From: Eubacterium sp.
GTDB lineage: Bacteria; Bacillota; Clostridia; Lachnospirales; Lachnospiraceae
Reading direction: 5' to 3'
DNA: 64,000 nucleotides
Assembly (NCBI GenBank): GCA_017437905.1
Contig: JAFRWY010000040.1
Location: forward strand, 1-64,000
This document shows positions 9,385 to 18,191 of the stretch, piece after piece (within the stretch, counting starts at the first letter, position 1; every line of letters begins with the position of its first letter). Under the pieces are notes generated by a model. It worked only from the letters and a program-made list of their open reading frames with translations. It had not been told where the DNA came from and made no database searches. The translations under genes and the position numbers were made by a program.

Positions 9385-9967
9385 CCTGCATGTACCTCCT
9401 CAGCTTTTTGATCGCTTCGTTGTAGTGCCATGACACGGTTCCCTGGGGGATCCCCAGCATTTCCGATATTTCTCTGAATGTAAAGCCCGCCGAGAGCTTC
9501 AGGTCGATCACTTCCTTCTCCCGCTCGCTCAGCAGGCGCATTGCCGCTTCCAGCGTCAGCCGGTTTGTGGTGCTTTCTGCCATGTCCGGTCCGTTTGAAC
9601 GGTGGAACATGGGCGAGGCTCCCGCCTCATCGGAGCTGACCTCCCGCTGCATATCGTCATCCTCGCCGGCAGGCTCGTCCAGGACGGCGATCTCCCGTCC
9701 GTTCTTCCGCATATAGTCCACACACATATTCTTTGCTATCGTTACGAGCCATGCCTTGTGGTGTCCGTCTCCCCTGAAACTGCCTGCCACCCGGAAGAGC
9801 CGGATAAAAAACTCGGAGGCAACGTCTTCCGCTGCCTCCCTGTGTTTCAACTGGTTCATGCAAACGGAAAAGATTAGTTTCAGGTATGCTTCGTACACCT
9901 CACGCAAGGCATCCCGGTCTCCGGAGGCCATGCGTCGCATGCACTCCTCAAATGCTCTTTCCTCCAA
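9377..9967 (-). CDS. ECF-type RNA polymerase sigma factor
   Basis: 196-aa sigma-70 family protein lacking regions 1 and 3. Region 2 runs from about 25 to 90 (LIFSVCMNQLKHREAAEDVASEFF, KAWLVTIAKNMCVDYMRK). Region 4 runs from about 140 to 192 with a helix-turn-helix (FREISEMLGIPQGTVSWHYNEAIKKL). The predicted start is TTG at 9967 with AGGAGG 8 nt upstream; ATG codons at residues 10 and 13 are alternatives. The linker between regions 2 and 4 is acidic and longer than usual (about 95-135). It is co-transcribed with the downstream membrane protein, which is likely its anti-sigma factor. The target regulon is unknown. Confidence 0.92.
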   Translation of the reverse strand: MEERAFEECMRRMASGDRDALREVYEAYLKLIFSVCMNQLKHREAAEDVASEFFIRLFRVAGSFRGDGHHKAWLVTIAKNMCVDYMRKNGREIAVLDEPAGEDDDMQREVSSDEAGASPMFHRSNGPDMAESTTNRLTLEAAMRLLSEREKEVIDLKLSAGFTFREISEMLGIPQGTVSWHYNEAIKKLRRYMQDG

Positions 9968-10066
9968 CCGGCAACCCTCCTATCTCAATTTACGTTTTCC
10001 GTCTTCGGTTTTATGGTACATTTTCATAAAAATTTCCGTTTCCTTCAGATCTTCTTAAAACATGTG

Positions 10067-10088
10067 GCGTAATCCGTCTATGTTACGC
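10067..10088 (-). terminator. possible terminator at the end of the G1P dehydrogenase operon
   Basis: Minus-strand stem GCGTAA/TTACGC with a 10-nt loop overlapping the stop codon, followed by CACATGTTTTAAG. The stem is short, so the call is tentative. Confidence 0.4.
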
Positions 10089-11147
10089 GAAGACCTCCTC
10101 CATTTCATAATAGAGTTTCGTCAGCATTTCCGTGGAAAGGTCCGTCTCATTCAGGACGGTGTACCGGTCCGGACGGGTGCCCGGCGCCTGCTGCCATGCT
10201 CCGACAAAGATCTCCGGTGTGATCTTCCAGGTGGAGGGGCAGACCGGTATACCATACTCCTTGATGATCCTTGTGATCTTCGGGACATTCCGGTGCTGGA
10301 ACTTACATGCCCAATAGCTACACATGGCCACAGCGATACCATGCGGTACCGAAACCTGCTCGCTGTAGATCTCATCCAGCGCATGACAGAACAGATGCTC
10401 CGAGCCGCTGCTGGGCCGGGAGGAACCTGCGATCTCCATGGCCAGCCCCCCCATAACCAGGGCCTGGGTCAGACGCTTGATGAAGTCCTTGGACTTCAGT
10501 TCCTTCATATCATTGTAGGCGATGGAGTTAAATGCCATCTTTGAGATCATGTATGCAAAATCATCCACGAACTCCATTCCCTTGTCATGGGCCTTCTTCC
10601 AGTCCACCAGGGCGGTGTATTTGCTGACGGAATCACCGATGCCGGACAGCAGCTGCCGCTCCGGTGCGGACATGATGGTATTCACGTCCACCAGGATCGC
10701 ATGGGGAATGGTGCATTTAAATGTCTTTCTGGCCTTTCCTTCCGTCCCGAGCACTGCCACCGGTGAAGCCAGTGAGTCATTGGACAGCGTTGTCGGCAGG
10801 GAAATGAGTGTGCTCTTGGATACAAATGCAGCGAATTTTGCCAGGTCCAGCACGGTCCCTCCGCCGAATCCGATGACGATCCGGATATTGTTCATGGTGA
10901 TATACTTGGCCAGTCCCACAGCAGCGTCGTAGGTAGCCGATTGGATCAGGTACAGCTCCGGATAATTGAAATCCTCCTCGATCCGCTTCAGCTGGTCCTC
11001 AAATATACTCTTCAGATTCTCCTCCGTCACCAGGATCATTTTCTGATCCGCAATGTTGGGGAGCACATCCTTCATCACATCCGGAATCCGGTCAAAGATC
11101 CCCTCTTCCACGATCAGATGGTACGGTAAACGAAAACTGTTATGCAT
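10083..11147 (-). CDS. sn-glycerol-1-phosphate dehydrogenase-like (iron-containing ADH fold)
   Basis: 354 aa with the start at 11147 (AAGGAGAG upstream of ATG); the longer reading frame to 11291 has no support. An N-terminal NAD(P)-binding region carries IGFGGGTVLDLAKF (residues 92-105), followed by SLPTTLSNDSLASP (about 116-129), a pattern typical of glycerol-1-phosphate dehydrogenases (EgsA/AraM). Metal ligands appear to be D172, H251 (in SGSEHLFCHALDE) and H269 (in VPHGIA). The family reduces dihydroxyacetone phosphate to sn-glycerol-1-phosphate, the archaeal-type lipid stereoisomer; a few bacteria use it too. It sits 11 bp downstream of a phosphoesterase gene. A related sugar-alcohol dehydrogenase function cannot be excluded. 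Confidence 0.8.
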   Translation of the reverse strand: MHNSFRLPYHLIVEEGIFDRIPDVMKDVLPNIADQKMILVTEENLKSIFEDQLKRIEEDFNYPELYLIQSATYDAAVGLAKYITMNNIRIVIGFGGGTVLDLAKFAAFVSKSTLISLPTTLSNDSLASPVAVLGTEGKARKTFKCTIPHAILVDVNTIMSAPERQLLSGIGDSVSKYTALVDWKKAHDKGMEFVDDFAYMISKMAFNSIAYNDMKELKSKDFIKRLTQALVMGGLAMEIAGSSRPSSGSEHLFCHALDEIYSEQVSVPHGIAVAMCSYWACKFQHRNVPKITRIIKEYGIPVCPSTWKITPEIFVGAWQQAPGTRPDRYTVLNETDLSTEMLTKLYYEMEEVFA

Positions 11148-11158
11148 GTGTTCTCTCC

Positions 11159-11872
11159 TTATGATTCTTCCCTTGTCTCCTGCTCCCCGGAATTCCCGGC
11201 ACCCCGGTTGTCCCCGCTGAACTTCCCTGTCAGACCCTGCCGGTCCGCTTCCGTCAGCGTCTCCCGCCGCTTCCGGTCCGTCTCGATCCACTCATCCAGC
11301 GTAAGGGGCATATAATCCGAAAACATACAGAAGCAGTTGATCATATTGCAGGGGATGGGATTCTCTCCTTCCCTGCCCTTCACCTCCACCAGGGTCTTCC
11401 TGGTTTCGTTGATGAACCGGTTGATCAGCACCTCGTCATGGCTGTTATGGACATGTCCGTACAGCATGTAGGTTTTCGGCCCTCCCTCACTGTCCACCCG
11501 GTACTGTCCGTTGTAACAGAAGACCGGATAGTGACAGAGGATCACCTTTCTGGATTCGTCCGACATTTCCGCATAAGGCTTGATCCATTTGAAACGGAAC
11601 TGGTTGAATCCGTGGGAATTGATATAATGATCATGATTCCCGTAGATCATATAAAGCTTTCCCTGCAGCCGTTCCAGCAGCCGGTTCGTCTGTTCCGCCG
11701 TTCCCATGGACAGATCCCCGAGGATCACCACCTCGTCATTCTTCCGGACCTTCCGGTTCCAATGATCGATCATCACCTCGTTCATCTCCTCGACGGATTG
11801 AAACCCACGGCAGTCCATACGTTCATTCATGCCTTCATGATAGAAATGAAGGTCTGATATATAGTATCGCAT
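11159..11872 (-). CDS. metallophosphoesterase (calcineurin-like)
   Basis: 237-aa cytoplasmic protein with the metal motifs ISDLHFYHE (residues 5-13), ILGDLSMG, IYGNHDHY and YGHVHNSHDE. The pattern matches small stand-alone calcineurin-like phosphohydrolases often annotated as hypothetical phosphatases near RNA or nucleotide enzymes. The C-terminal 35 residues are Arg/Glu/Gly-rich and probably disordered. The NYN-LOTUS gene ends 2 bp upstream and the dehydrogenase begins 11 bp downstream, so three genes form an operon. The substrate is unknown. Confidence 0.9.
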   Translation of the reverse strand: MRYYISDLHFYHEGMNERMDCRGFQSVEEMNEVMIDHWNRKVRKNDEVVILGDLSMGTAEQTNRLLERLQGKLYMIYGNHDHYINSHGFNQFRFKWIKPYAEMSDESRKVILCHYPVFCYNGQYRVDSEGGPKTYMLYGHVHNSHDEVLINRFINETRKTLVEVKGREGENPIPCNMINCFCMFSDYMPLTLDEWIETDRKRRETLTEADRQGLTGKFSGDNRGAGNSGEQETREES

Positions 11873-11873
11873 C

Positions 11874-12857
11874 TTATTTTTTCTTTTCCTTCTTGGCCGC
11901 CGGTCCGTCCTTTACATAGACCTTCACCCGGTTGTTCTCTGATGTTTCCAGTGTCAGGGACTTGATCCCCAGCACGAATTTTGCAAATGTGGCGTAACCG
12001 AATTCCTTGGCGTTGAACTGCGGATACTCCGCATACAGCCGCTGCCCCAGAAGACCCAGTTCGATCCCCTCCGGCCCTTCCTTCCGCACCTCTGCCTCCA
12101 CATACTGCATGAGGCGTTTCTTCATGTCCTTATCTTCCTTCAGCACCACCGTCACGGTGCTGTTGGTCTTCTTCAGCGTGAAGCCGCGGATTTCTTCGAT
12201 AAATGTGGAAAGGGAGCTGTAGCCGTAATTCCGGACATCGAAATCGGAATACTTCTTCTGCAGACGGCTTCCGATCTCGCCCAGGCCGGTCTCCCGTCCC
12301 TTGTTGTCATTCTCCGTGATGATCTCGATGATGGCATTCTCCACCACGCTCTGCTCCAGCACATTTTCGGATTTCTTCTTTTTCTTGCCCTTCAGCAGGT
12401 TCTTGCCGGTCTCATCATCGGCCTGATCCAGCAGCAGTTCCAGATCCGTAAAGACGGAACAGGCTGCACGGAAGGATCTGGGGGTCTTGCTCTCCCCCAT
12501 GCCGATCACGTCCATGCCGGACTCCCGGAGCCGGCTGGCCAGACGGGTGAAATCCCCGTCGCTGGATACGATGCAGAACCCGTCCACGCTTTCCGTATAG
12601 AGGATATCCATCGCATCGATGATCAGGGTGGAATCCGTGGCGTTCTTACCCACCGTGTTCCGGAACTGCTGGATCGGAGTGATGGAATTCTCCATCAGTT
12701 CCTTCTTCCATTTACCGGCCTGGGTGGAGGTCCAGTCACCATAGATTCTCTTATAGGTTACGACTCCGTACTTCGTCATCTCATCCAGGATACTTCCGAT
12801 ATATTTTGAGGAAATGTTGTCGGAGTCGATCAATACCGCGTATCGTTTATCTTCCAC
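11874..12857 (-). CDS. NYN-domain ribonuclease-like protein with LOTUS/OST-HTH domains
   Basis: 327 aa using GTG at 12857, which has AAAGGA about 8 nt upstream and gives the usual family start (EDKRYAVLIDSDNIS). The ATG at 12884 is an alternative without a ribosome binding site. The N-terminal NYN (LabA/DUF88, PIN-like) domain shows three acidic clusters: VLIDSDNIS, STLIIDAMDIL and IVSSDGDFTRLASRL. They would coordinate Mg2+ for RNA cleavage. Two winged-helix LOTUS/OST-HTH-like repeats follow at roughly 165-235 and 245-315, each with the FDVRNYGYSSLSTFI / FNAKEFGYATFAKFV pattern. LOTUS domains bind RNA, often G-rich or structured RNA. This is the first gene of a three-gene operon. Confidence 0.88.
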   Translation of the reverse strand: MEDKRYAVLIDSDNISSKYIGSILDEMTKYGVVTYKRIYGDWTSTQAGKWKKELMENSITPIQQFRNTVGKNATDSTLIIDAMDILYTESVDGFCIVSSDGDFTRLASRLRESGMDVIGMGESKTPRSFRAACSVFTDLELLLDQADDETGKNLLKGKKKKKSENVLEQSVVENAIIEIITENDNKGRETGLGEIGSRLQKKYSDFDVRNYGYSSLSTFIEEIRGFTLKKTNSTVTVVLKEDKDMKKRLMQYVEAEVRKEGPEGIELGLLGQRLYAEYPQFNAKEFGYATFAKFVLGIKSLTLETSENNRVKVYVKDGPAAKKEKKK

Positions 12858-12964
12858 GTTCTTGTCCTTTCTTCCAAATGTCATGCGGTTTCGTGGCAGC
12901 GGATTCCGGATCCGCCGTTTCCTGTCCGCTTCGTTCCCGTTCCTGCAGGAACCTTATGCAGCGG

Positions 12965-13924
12965 TCATCTGCAATTGCAGCAGGCACCGTTCATCAGCAG
13001 CTGCAGCCGTCCGGGGAGCACCTCCATATGGATCCGGCGGACATCCCCGCCGTACTCTCCGTCCACATGCAGGACCACCGGTTCTTCCATTTCGATATCC
13101 AGGGTCGCACCCTCTTTTAAGGTAAAACCCTTCAGTTTCTTCTGCTTTCCCATCACCAGGATCGGAAGCTCGAAGAAGGTCTTCCACTTCGGGATATTCT
13201 CCGCCACACAGGTGGAGATCTTACCGTCGAAGGGATCCGCATCCGGAGCCATGGGAACACCGCCGCCCTCCCAGCGAAGGTTCATTCCCGCAAGGAAGAT
13301 CATCTTCCTTACCCGGAGTACATCCTCCAGATTACCGTCATAGATCACCCTTCCGTCTCTGGTCTTCATGGTGAACAGCGACTCGATGGTGAGCAGGATA
13401 TAGGTCAGCTTCCCTGCCCCCAGCCTGTTCAGGAACCGCTTCTGTTTGGACTTCAGCGCCTTCTTGCAAACCTCTGCATCCAGTCCGATGCCCGCACTGA
13501 TCCCGAACATCCGCGGTGCCTGGTTATCCCCCTTCACCCAGCCGAGATCCACCCTTGTGGGTTTCTCGCAGTTAAGGATCTGCATCAGAGCCGGAACCGG
13601 CTTCGTCGGAAGCCCGAGGCCCCGGGCAAAATCATTTCCCGAGCCTGTGGGGATCACTCCCAGCCATACGCGGTCAAAATCGGAAATGCCGTTGATCACT
13701 TCATTTACCGTACCGTCACCGCCCAGCACGATCAGATTCACATGCACGTCCTTCGAACTGTAACGCCGGATGATCTCCGTGGCCAGCCGGGCCGCATGTC
13801 CGCGTCCCCTGGTCCGCCATGCGTGATAGGGAACACTCTCCGCCTCCAGGATGGATCGGACGTCCTTCCAGACCTTCTGTCCGCGGCCGTTGCCGCCGCG
13901 ATAATTTACGATGAAATAATACAT
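12965..13924 (-). CDS. YegS/DgkB-type lipid kinase
   Basis: 319-aa cytoplasmic enzyme of the diacylglycerol kinase catalytic family. Key elements are the N-terminal FIVNYRGGNGRG phosphate loop, LGGDGTVNEVING (nucleotide binding, about residues 67-79) and IPTGSGNDFARGLG (about 91-104). The C-terminal beta-sandwich contains the KLKGFTLKEG and LHVDGEYGGD segments typical of the family. It transfers phosphate from ATP to diacylglycerol, or to sphingoid-like lipids in some members. With the nearby PAP2 phosphatase it could run a lipid phosphorylation/dephosphorylation cycle. A GGGGGG tract lies 5 nt before the ATG. DUF1846 lies upstream on the same strand, separated by a hairpin. Confidence 0.92.
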   Translation of the reverse strand: MYYFIVNYRGGNGRGQKVWKDVRSILEAESVPYHAWRTRGRGHAARLATEIIRRYSSKDVHVNLIVLGGDGTVNEVINGISDFDRVWLGVIPTGSGNDFARGLGLPTKPVPALMQILNCEKPTRVDLGWVKGDNQAPRMFGISAGIGLDAEVCKKALKSKQKRFLNRLGAGKLTYILLTIESLFTMKTRDGRVIYDGNLEDVLRVRKMIFLAGMNLRWEGGGVPMAPDADPFDGKISTCVAENIPKWKTFFELPILVMGKQKKLKGFTLKEGATLDIEMEEPVVLHVDGEYGGDVRRIHMEVLPGRLQLLMNGACCNCR

Positions 13925-13961
13925 AAGTCCCCCCCATTTAACACTCCGGGATGATAAACCC

Positions 13962-13993
13962 GCAGCACGCGCACTTCGTGCGCTTTGTGCTGC
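13962..13993 (-). terminator. strong hairpin downstream of the DUF1846 gene
   Basis: Arms GCAGCAC and GTGCTGC enclose an inner GCGCAC/GTGCGC stem, with GGGTTTATC following on the minus strand. Terminator between DUF1846 and the lipid kinase; the U-tract is weak. Confidence 0.6.
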
Positions 13994-14018
13994 TGCATCC
14001 CCGGTTTACCGACACCCT

Positions 14019-15503
14019 TTACTGATGAAACAGCTTATTATTCTGATATTTGGGTTCGCAGGTCAGGTTCATGCCCAGCTTCTTGAAGACACCCACATCC
14101 ACCTGGGACAGGATGACGGAACTATGCACCTCAAGGCCCTTCAGCTTCGGCAGCTCCGCATAGGCACGGGCCGCTGTTTCATCCGACACTGCCGCGATGG
14201 AAAGCGCGATCAGGATCTCATCGATATGCAGGAGCGGGTTATGATTCCGGAGGAATTTCACCTTCAGCTCCATGATCGGTTCGATAACCTGCGGAGAGAT
14301 CAGCTTCGCCGAATCATCGATCCCCGCCATCACCTTCAGCGCATTCAGGATCATGGCAGAGGATGCTCCCAGCAGCGGAGATGTCTTGCCGGTCACAATG
14401 GTGCCGTCCGGAAGCTCCATGGCTGCCGCCGGTCCCCCGGTCTCCTCCGCACGGATATTGGCTGCGGCCACCACCGGCCGGTCAGCCGGGGACAGCTTAG
14501 CCTTCTTCATCAGAAGCTCCAGCTTCTGGATGATCACGTCACCGGCATCGCCCTTGCGGCGATCGCACAGTGCCTGATAGTATCTGCGGATGATCTCCTG
14601 ATTTGCCGCCGCCTGGGTTGCCGCATCATCGGTGATACAGTAGCCTGCCATATTTACGCCCATATCCGTCGGAGACTGATAGGGACTTGTGCCGGAGATC
14701 TTCTCGAACATGGCCTTCAGCACAGGGAAGACCTCCACGTCACGGTTGTAATTGACCACCGTCTCCCCGTATGCATCCCAGTGGAAGGGATCGATCATAT
14801 TCACATCACTCAGATCGGCCGTTGCCGCCTCATAGGCCAGATTGACCGGATGGTTGAGGGGCAGGTTCCAGATCGGAAATGTCTCGAACTTCGCATATCC
14901 GGCCTTCACGCCGCGCTTCTGCTCATGATAGAGCTGGGAGAGGCAGGTTGCCATCTTTCCGCTGCCGGGACCGGGAGCCGTTACGACCACCAGCGGACGG
15001 GTGGTCTCGATATAATCGTTCTTTCCGAAGCCCTCATCACTTACGATGAGCGGGATATCCGAAGGATACCCCGGGATCGGATAATGCCGGTAGACCTTAA
15101 GACCCAGTGCCTTCAGCTTCTTCTCATACGTAATGGCCGAGGGCTGTTCCTTGAACTGGGTCAGCACCACGCTGCCCACATAGAGTCCGTTGTTGGTGAA
15201 GGCATCGATCAGTCGGAGCACATCCATGTCGTAGGTGATGCCGATGTCCCCGCGGACTTTATTCTTCTCGATATCCCCGGCCTTAATGGCGATCACGATC
15301 TCCGTCTGGTCCTTCAGCTGCTTCAGCATGGTGATCTTCGAATCCGGAAGGAATCCGGGAAGCACCCGGGATGCGTGGAAATCATCGAAAAGCTTGCCGC
15401 CGAACTCCAGATAGAGTTTGCCGCCGAATTCACCGATCCGCTCCATGATGTGCTTGGACTGCATGTCCGAATATTTGTCATTATCAAATCCGATCTTATT
15501 CAT
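14019..15503 (-). CDS. DUF1846 domain-containing protein
   Basis: 494 aa using ATG at 15503 (AGGAG about 10 nt upstream); a 12-codon longer form starts at 15539 without a clear site. It covers the full length of the DUF1846 family, which begins with [22 protein letters not shown]-loop-like segment [23 protein letters not shown] sits near residue 180. The family has a nucleotide-binding-like N-terminal half and a helical C-terminal half, and its function is uncertain to me. It is highly conserved in Firmicutes and the gene here looks intact. Expressed from its own promoter or from the SNF2 gene upstream. Confidence 0.9.
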   Translation of the reverse strand: MNKIGFDNDKYSDMQSKHIMERIGEFGGKLYLEFGGKLFDDFHASRVLPGFLPDSKITMLKQLKDQTEIVIAIKAGDIEKNKVRGDIGITYDMDVLRLIDAFTNNGLYVGSVVLTQFKEQPSAITYEKKLKALGLKVYRHYPIPGYPSDIPLIVSDEGFGKNDYIETTRPLVVVTAPGPGSGKMATCLSQLYHEQKRGVKAGYAKFETFPIWNLPLNHPVNLAYEAATADLSDVNMIDPFHWDAYGETVVNYNRDVEVFPVLKAMFEKISGTSPYQSPTDMGVNMAGYCITDDAATQAAANQEIIRRYYQALCDRRKGDAGDVIIQKLELLMKKAKLSPADRPVVAAANIRAEETGGPAAAMELPDGTIVTGKTSPLLGASSAMILNALKVMAGIDDSAKLISPQVIEPIMELKVKFLRNHNPLLHIDEILIALSIAAVSDETAARAYAELPKLKGLEVHSSVILSQVDVGVFKKLGMNLTCEPKYQNNKLFHQ

Positions 15504-15573
15504 ATTCTTGCTTACTCCTGTGTCAATTGTCGCTGTCATCGGTTTCCCGATGATATATCTGTTCCGTTTTTAT

Positions 15574-15604
15574 GGGATTCTTCGGGCTCCGTCCTCAGAA
15601 TGAC
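15574..15604. repeat. half unit of the interspersed palindromic repeat
   Basis: GGGATTCTTCG...CTCAGAATGAC, one half of the palindromic element seen complete at 50597, 54039 and 54120. It lies in the 104-bp gap between the SNF2 and DUF1846 genes, just beyond the SNF2 stop codon. Confidence 0.7.
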
Positions 15605-15607
15605 ATG

Positions 15608-17905
15608 TTATGATACCTCATCCGGCGCTGCTGCATCCGGATTTCCTTCCGTTATGGCAGTGTCCGGAGCCCCTTCCGCTGTGGCGGCCTCCGGATTTCC
15701 TTCCGCTATTGCAGTATCCGTTTTCCCTTCCGCAGTGGCGGTGTCCGGGGTTTCTTCGGCTCCGGCAGCATCTTCCCCGATTCCGTACTTCTGCCGCTCG
15801 GCTTCCAGGATCTTCGCCATCAGGTTCTTCTCCTCCTTCTCCAGCATATCCATGCTGGCATCCCCTACGGAGGATACATCCGCAAAACCGTCGAAGATCT
15901 CCGACTTGCCCTTCAGGATCTGCAATACGTGCTCGTCCACCGTGTTCTCGGCCAGAAGCCGGAACACCTCCACGGAACGGGCCTGACCCATCCGGTACAC
16001 TCTGGATATGGCCTGTGTCTCAATGGACGGCTTCCACTGGGGTTCGCAGATCACCACTACGCTGGCCGCCTGGATATTGAGTCCCACGCCGCCCGCCACG
16101 ATCTGACAGAGCAGTACGCTTCCGTCCGGTCCTGCCGCGAACTGATCCACCACATCCTGCCGCTTCTCTGCAGGGATACTTCCGCTGATGGGTCCGTAAA
16201 CCCGATCCCCCAGGATCTCCTGCACCCTTGCGATGGTATCCAGGAAGAAGGAGAATACCAGAACCTTCCGTCCCTCCTCCTTCGCCTGCTCCGCGATCTC
16301 CAGAAGGCGCTGGGCCTTCACGGAATCCGCCATCTGCTGTACATTCCAGGAGACTCTCCGGACCTTTGCGAAGTTCCCCTCCAGGAGAGAAGCCCTGTAG
16401 ACCTCCAGTTCCTTCTGTCCCAGCCGGCACCACTCTTCCTTCTCCACCTTCTCGGGAAGTTCCTTCAGCACGTCCTCCCGTGTTCTCCTGAGGTACACCG
16501 GAGCGATCTTCTCCCGGAATTCCGGCGCCATGGAAAGTTCCTTCATGCTCCGGATCTCCGCCGCCATTTCCGTGTTCAGCATACTGATCAGGAAGATCAT
16601 CTCGTCCACACGGTTTTCCAGCGGGGTTCCCGTCATGAAGAGCACCCGGTCCGAAGCCGCCGCATAACGCATAAGCCCCTTCGTTCGTTCCGCTTCGGGA
16701 TTCTTCACATAGTGCGCCTCATCCACCACCAGAAGATCCACGGTAAGTCCCTCTGCCGGAGGCAGCTTGGTCACGGTCTCAAAGGTGGTGACCGCCACAC
16801 CGCCGTTCCGGATCCAGTTTTGGAACTCCTCTTCCCGGTCATTTCCGTAGATCTCGGAGGCCGAAAGCTTCGTATGCTTTTCGATCTCCCGGATCCAGTT
16901 CACCAGTACGCTTACGGGACAGACCACAAGGAAATGCGTCCTCTTCTCCGTCGTAAGATGCGCCATGGCCGCCAGCGCCTGCATGGTCTTGCCGAGACCC
17001 ATTTCATCTCCCAAAAGGGTACGTTTCTGATGGAGAACGTATTTCGTTCCGAACTCCTGGTAATTACGAAGCGTTGCCACCATAAGGGACGTATCCAGCG
17101 GAAAATCCTGAATCTCCTTCACGATCTCCTCCGGAAGCCCCTGACTGACCGGTCCGGATGCCCCCACCAGCTTCTCCAGCATGGCGTAGACCGGAGCCGT
17201 ATTCTGCAGGAACCGTTCCCAGCAGGCATCCGCAGTAAGCGCCTTCTCACGAACGGCAAAATCCCGGTAGATCTTCCGGACCTCCTCCGGAACACCGGAC
17301 TGATTCCAGGCCGCAAGAATCTCATAGGCCGCAATGCTCTGCTTCTTATGCAGGTCAAAGACGGACTTCCACGTCATGGGGGAGGTGAGACGCTCCATTT
17401 CCGAAAGACGCGTCTTGAAATCCGGCGGAACCGTGACGGTGAGTGCCACTGCACGGTGCATCAGATCCTCCGTCTCCTGCAGGATCATCACATTCCGGAC
17501 CAGAGCCTCCGTATCCGGGGTACGTTCCTCCACCCGGACCCGGGCCACCTCCCGGGCATGCCGGGCAATCTCCTGTACCCGGAGGATGATCTTATCCAGT
17601 GTACTTTCTCCGATCCCGGCCAGGTCGTCCAGCTGCTTTACGGACATTTCCGCAAGCTGGCGCACATTTTCATAACCGGCCTTCTTCAGTGTGGAAACCG
17701 GTATGCCCTGTCCGCCGCTGTTCAGTTCCTCCACGGAGGTAGTCTCCAGAATGTGGAGCATGGCCAGCTGCTGCCGGTTCCGGTAAGCCGTACGGATCCG
17801 GCTGAGAAGCACCTGCTCCGCACCGGTAAGTGCCGAGAGTTTCTCCCGTGCATCCTTCACGCTGCGGTAGACCTCAGCTGCTTCGATCGCTGTCGGTTGT
17901 TCCAT
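15608..17905 (-). CDS. SNF2-family DEAD/DEAH-box helicase with N-terminal HhH motif
   Basis: 765 aa with start at 17905, supported by GGAGGTGG upstream; the 41-codon upstream extension to 18028 lacks support. An N-terminal helix-hairpin-helix-like region (about 55-100, ending AGIGESTLDKI) precedes a SNF2 ATPase. The ATPase carries GDEMGLGKTMQ (motif I), VDEAHYVKNP (motif II), LFMTGTPLENR (motif III) and SRVYRMGQARSVEV (motif VI), so ATP-dependent duplex translocation is likely. The C-terminal 40 residues are an Ala/Glu/Thr-rich tandem repeat (TAIAEGNP units). Stand-alone bacterial SNF2 proteins of the RapA/HepA type remodel RNA polymerase or nucleoprotein; the role here is unknown. Divergent from pta. 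Confidence 0.9.
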   Translation of the reverse strand: MEQPTAIEAAEVYRSVKDAREKLSALTGAEQVLLSRIRTAYRNRQQLAMLHILETTSVEELNSGGQGIPVSTLKKAGYENVRQLAEMSVKQLDDLAGIGESTLDKIILRVQEIARHAREVARVRVEERTPDTEALVRNVMILQETEDLMHRAVALTVTVPPDFKTRLSEMERLTSPMTWKSVFDLHKKQSIAAYEILAAWNQSGVPEEVRKIYRDFAVREKALTADACWERFLQNTAPVYAMLEKLVGASGPVSQGLPEEIVKEIQDFPLDTSLMVATLRNYQEFGTKYVLHQKRTLLGDEMGLGKTMQALAAMAHLTTEKRTHFLVVCPVSVLVNWIREIEKHTKLSASEIYGNDREEEFQNWIRNGGVAVTTFETVTKLPPAEGLTVDLLVVDEAHYVKNPEAERTKGLMRYAAASDRVLFMTGTPLENRVDEMIFLISMLNTEMAAEIRSMKELSMAPEFREKIAPVYLRRTREDVLKELPEKVEKEEWCRLGQKELEVYRASLLEGNFAKVRRVSWNVQQMADSVKAQRLLEIAEQAKEEGRKVLVFSFFLDTIARVQEILGDRVYGPISGSIPAEKRQDVVDQFAAGPDGSVLLCQIVAGGVGLNIQAASVVVICEPQWKPSIETQAISRVYRMGQARSVEVFRLLAENTVDEHVLQILKGKSEIFDGFADVSSVGDASMDMLEKEEKNLMAKILEAERQKYGIGEDAAGAEETPDTATAEGKTDTAIAEGNPEAATAEGAPDTAITEGNPDAAAPDEVS
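15637..15748 (-). repeat. in-frame tandem repeat in the SNF2 C-terminus
   Basis: About two 54-bp units (each two related 27-bp halves) encode alternating AEGNP(D/E)AAT and AEGxPDTAI segments. The copy is in frame and located at the disordered C-terminal tail. Confidence 0.85.
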
Positions 17906-18116
17906 GCCATCCACCTCCGCTGACACAAGTCCTGTCCGAAAACCGCTGTCATTCTCCGGTATGGATACCCTGCATCGGATTCCCCCCCGGCATTTTGACA
18001 TACATAGTTCATTATATACGTTCCGCACGGATTTGTCGATTCTTTTTCATATGCGAGAGGATGTCTTCCCCCCCTGCAAAGACGCATCCGGCCTCCTCCG
18101 GAGGACGAACAAAAGG

Positions 18117-18145
18117 TTGCACGGACCCCCTCCGAGTAGTATAAT
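18117..18145 (+). promoter_or_regulatory. sigma-A promoter of pta
   Basis: TTGCAC at 18117-18122, a 17-bp spacer and TATAAT at 18140-18145. It lies 46 bp before the pta start codon in the divergent gap with the SNF2 gene. Confidence 0.85.
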
Positions 18146-18191
18146 TATTTCATGTGTTGGGTAAAAAAATAAGTATGGAGAAGGTGTGCTT

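Noticed and set aside
14025..17923. Very long plus-strand open frames (653 and 664 codons) opposite DUF1846 and the SNF2 gene
   Set aside because: They are antisense to strongly conserved genes, rich in His/Arg/Leu as expected for complement frames in GC-rich DNA, and have no recognised domains or ribosome binding sites.
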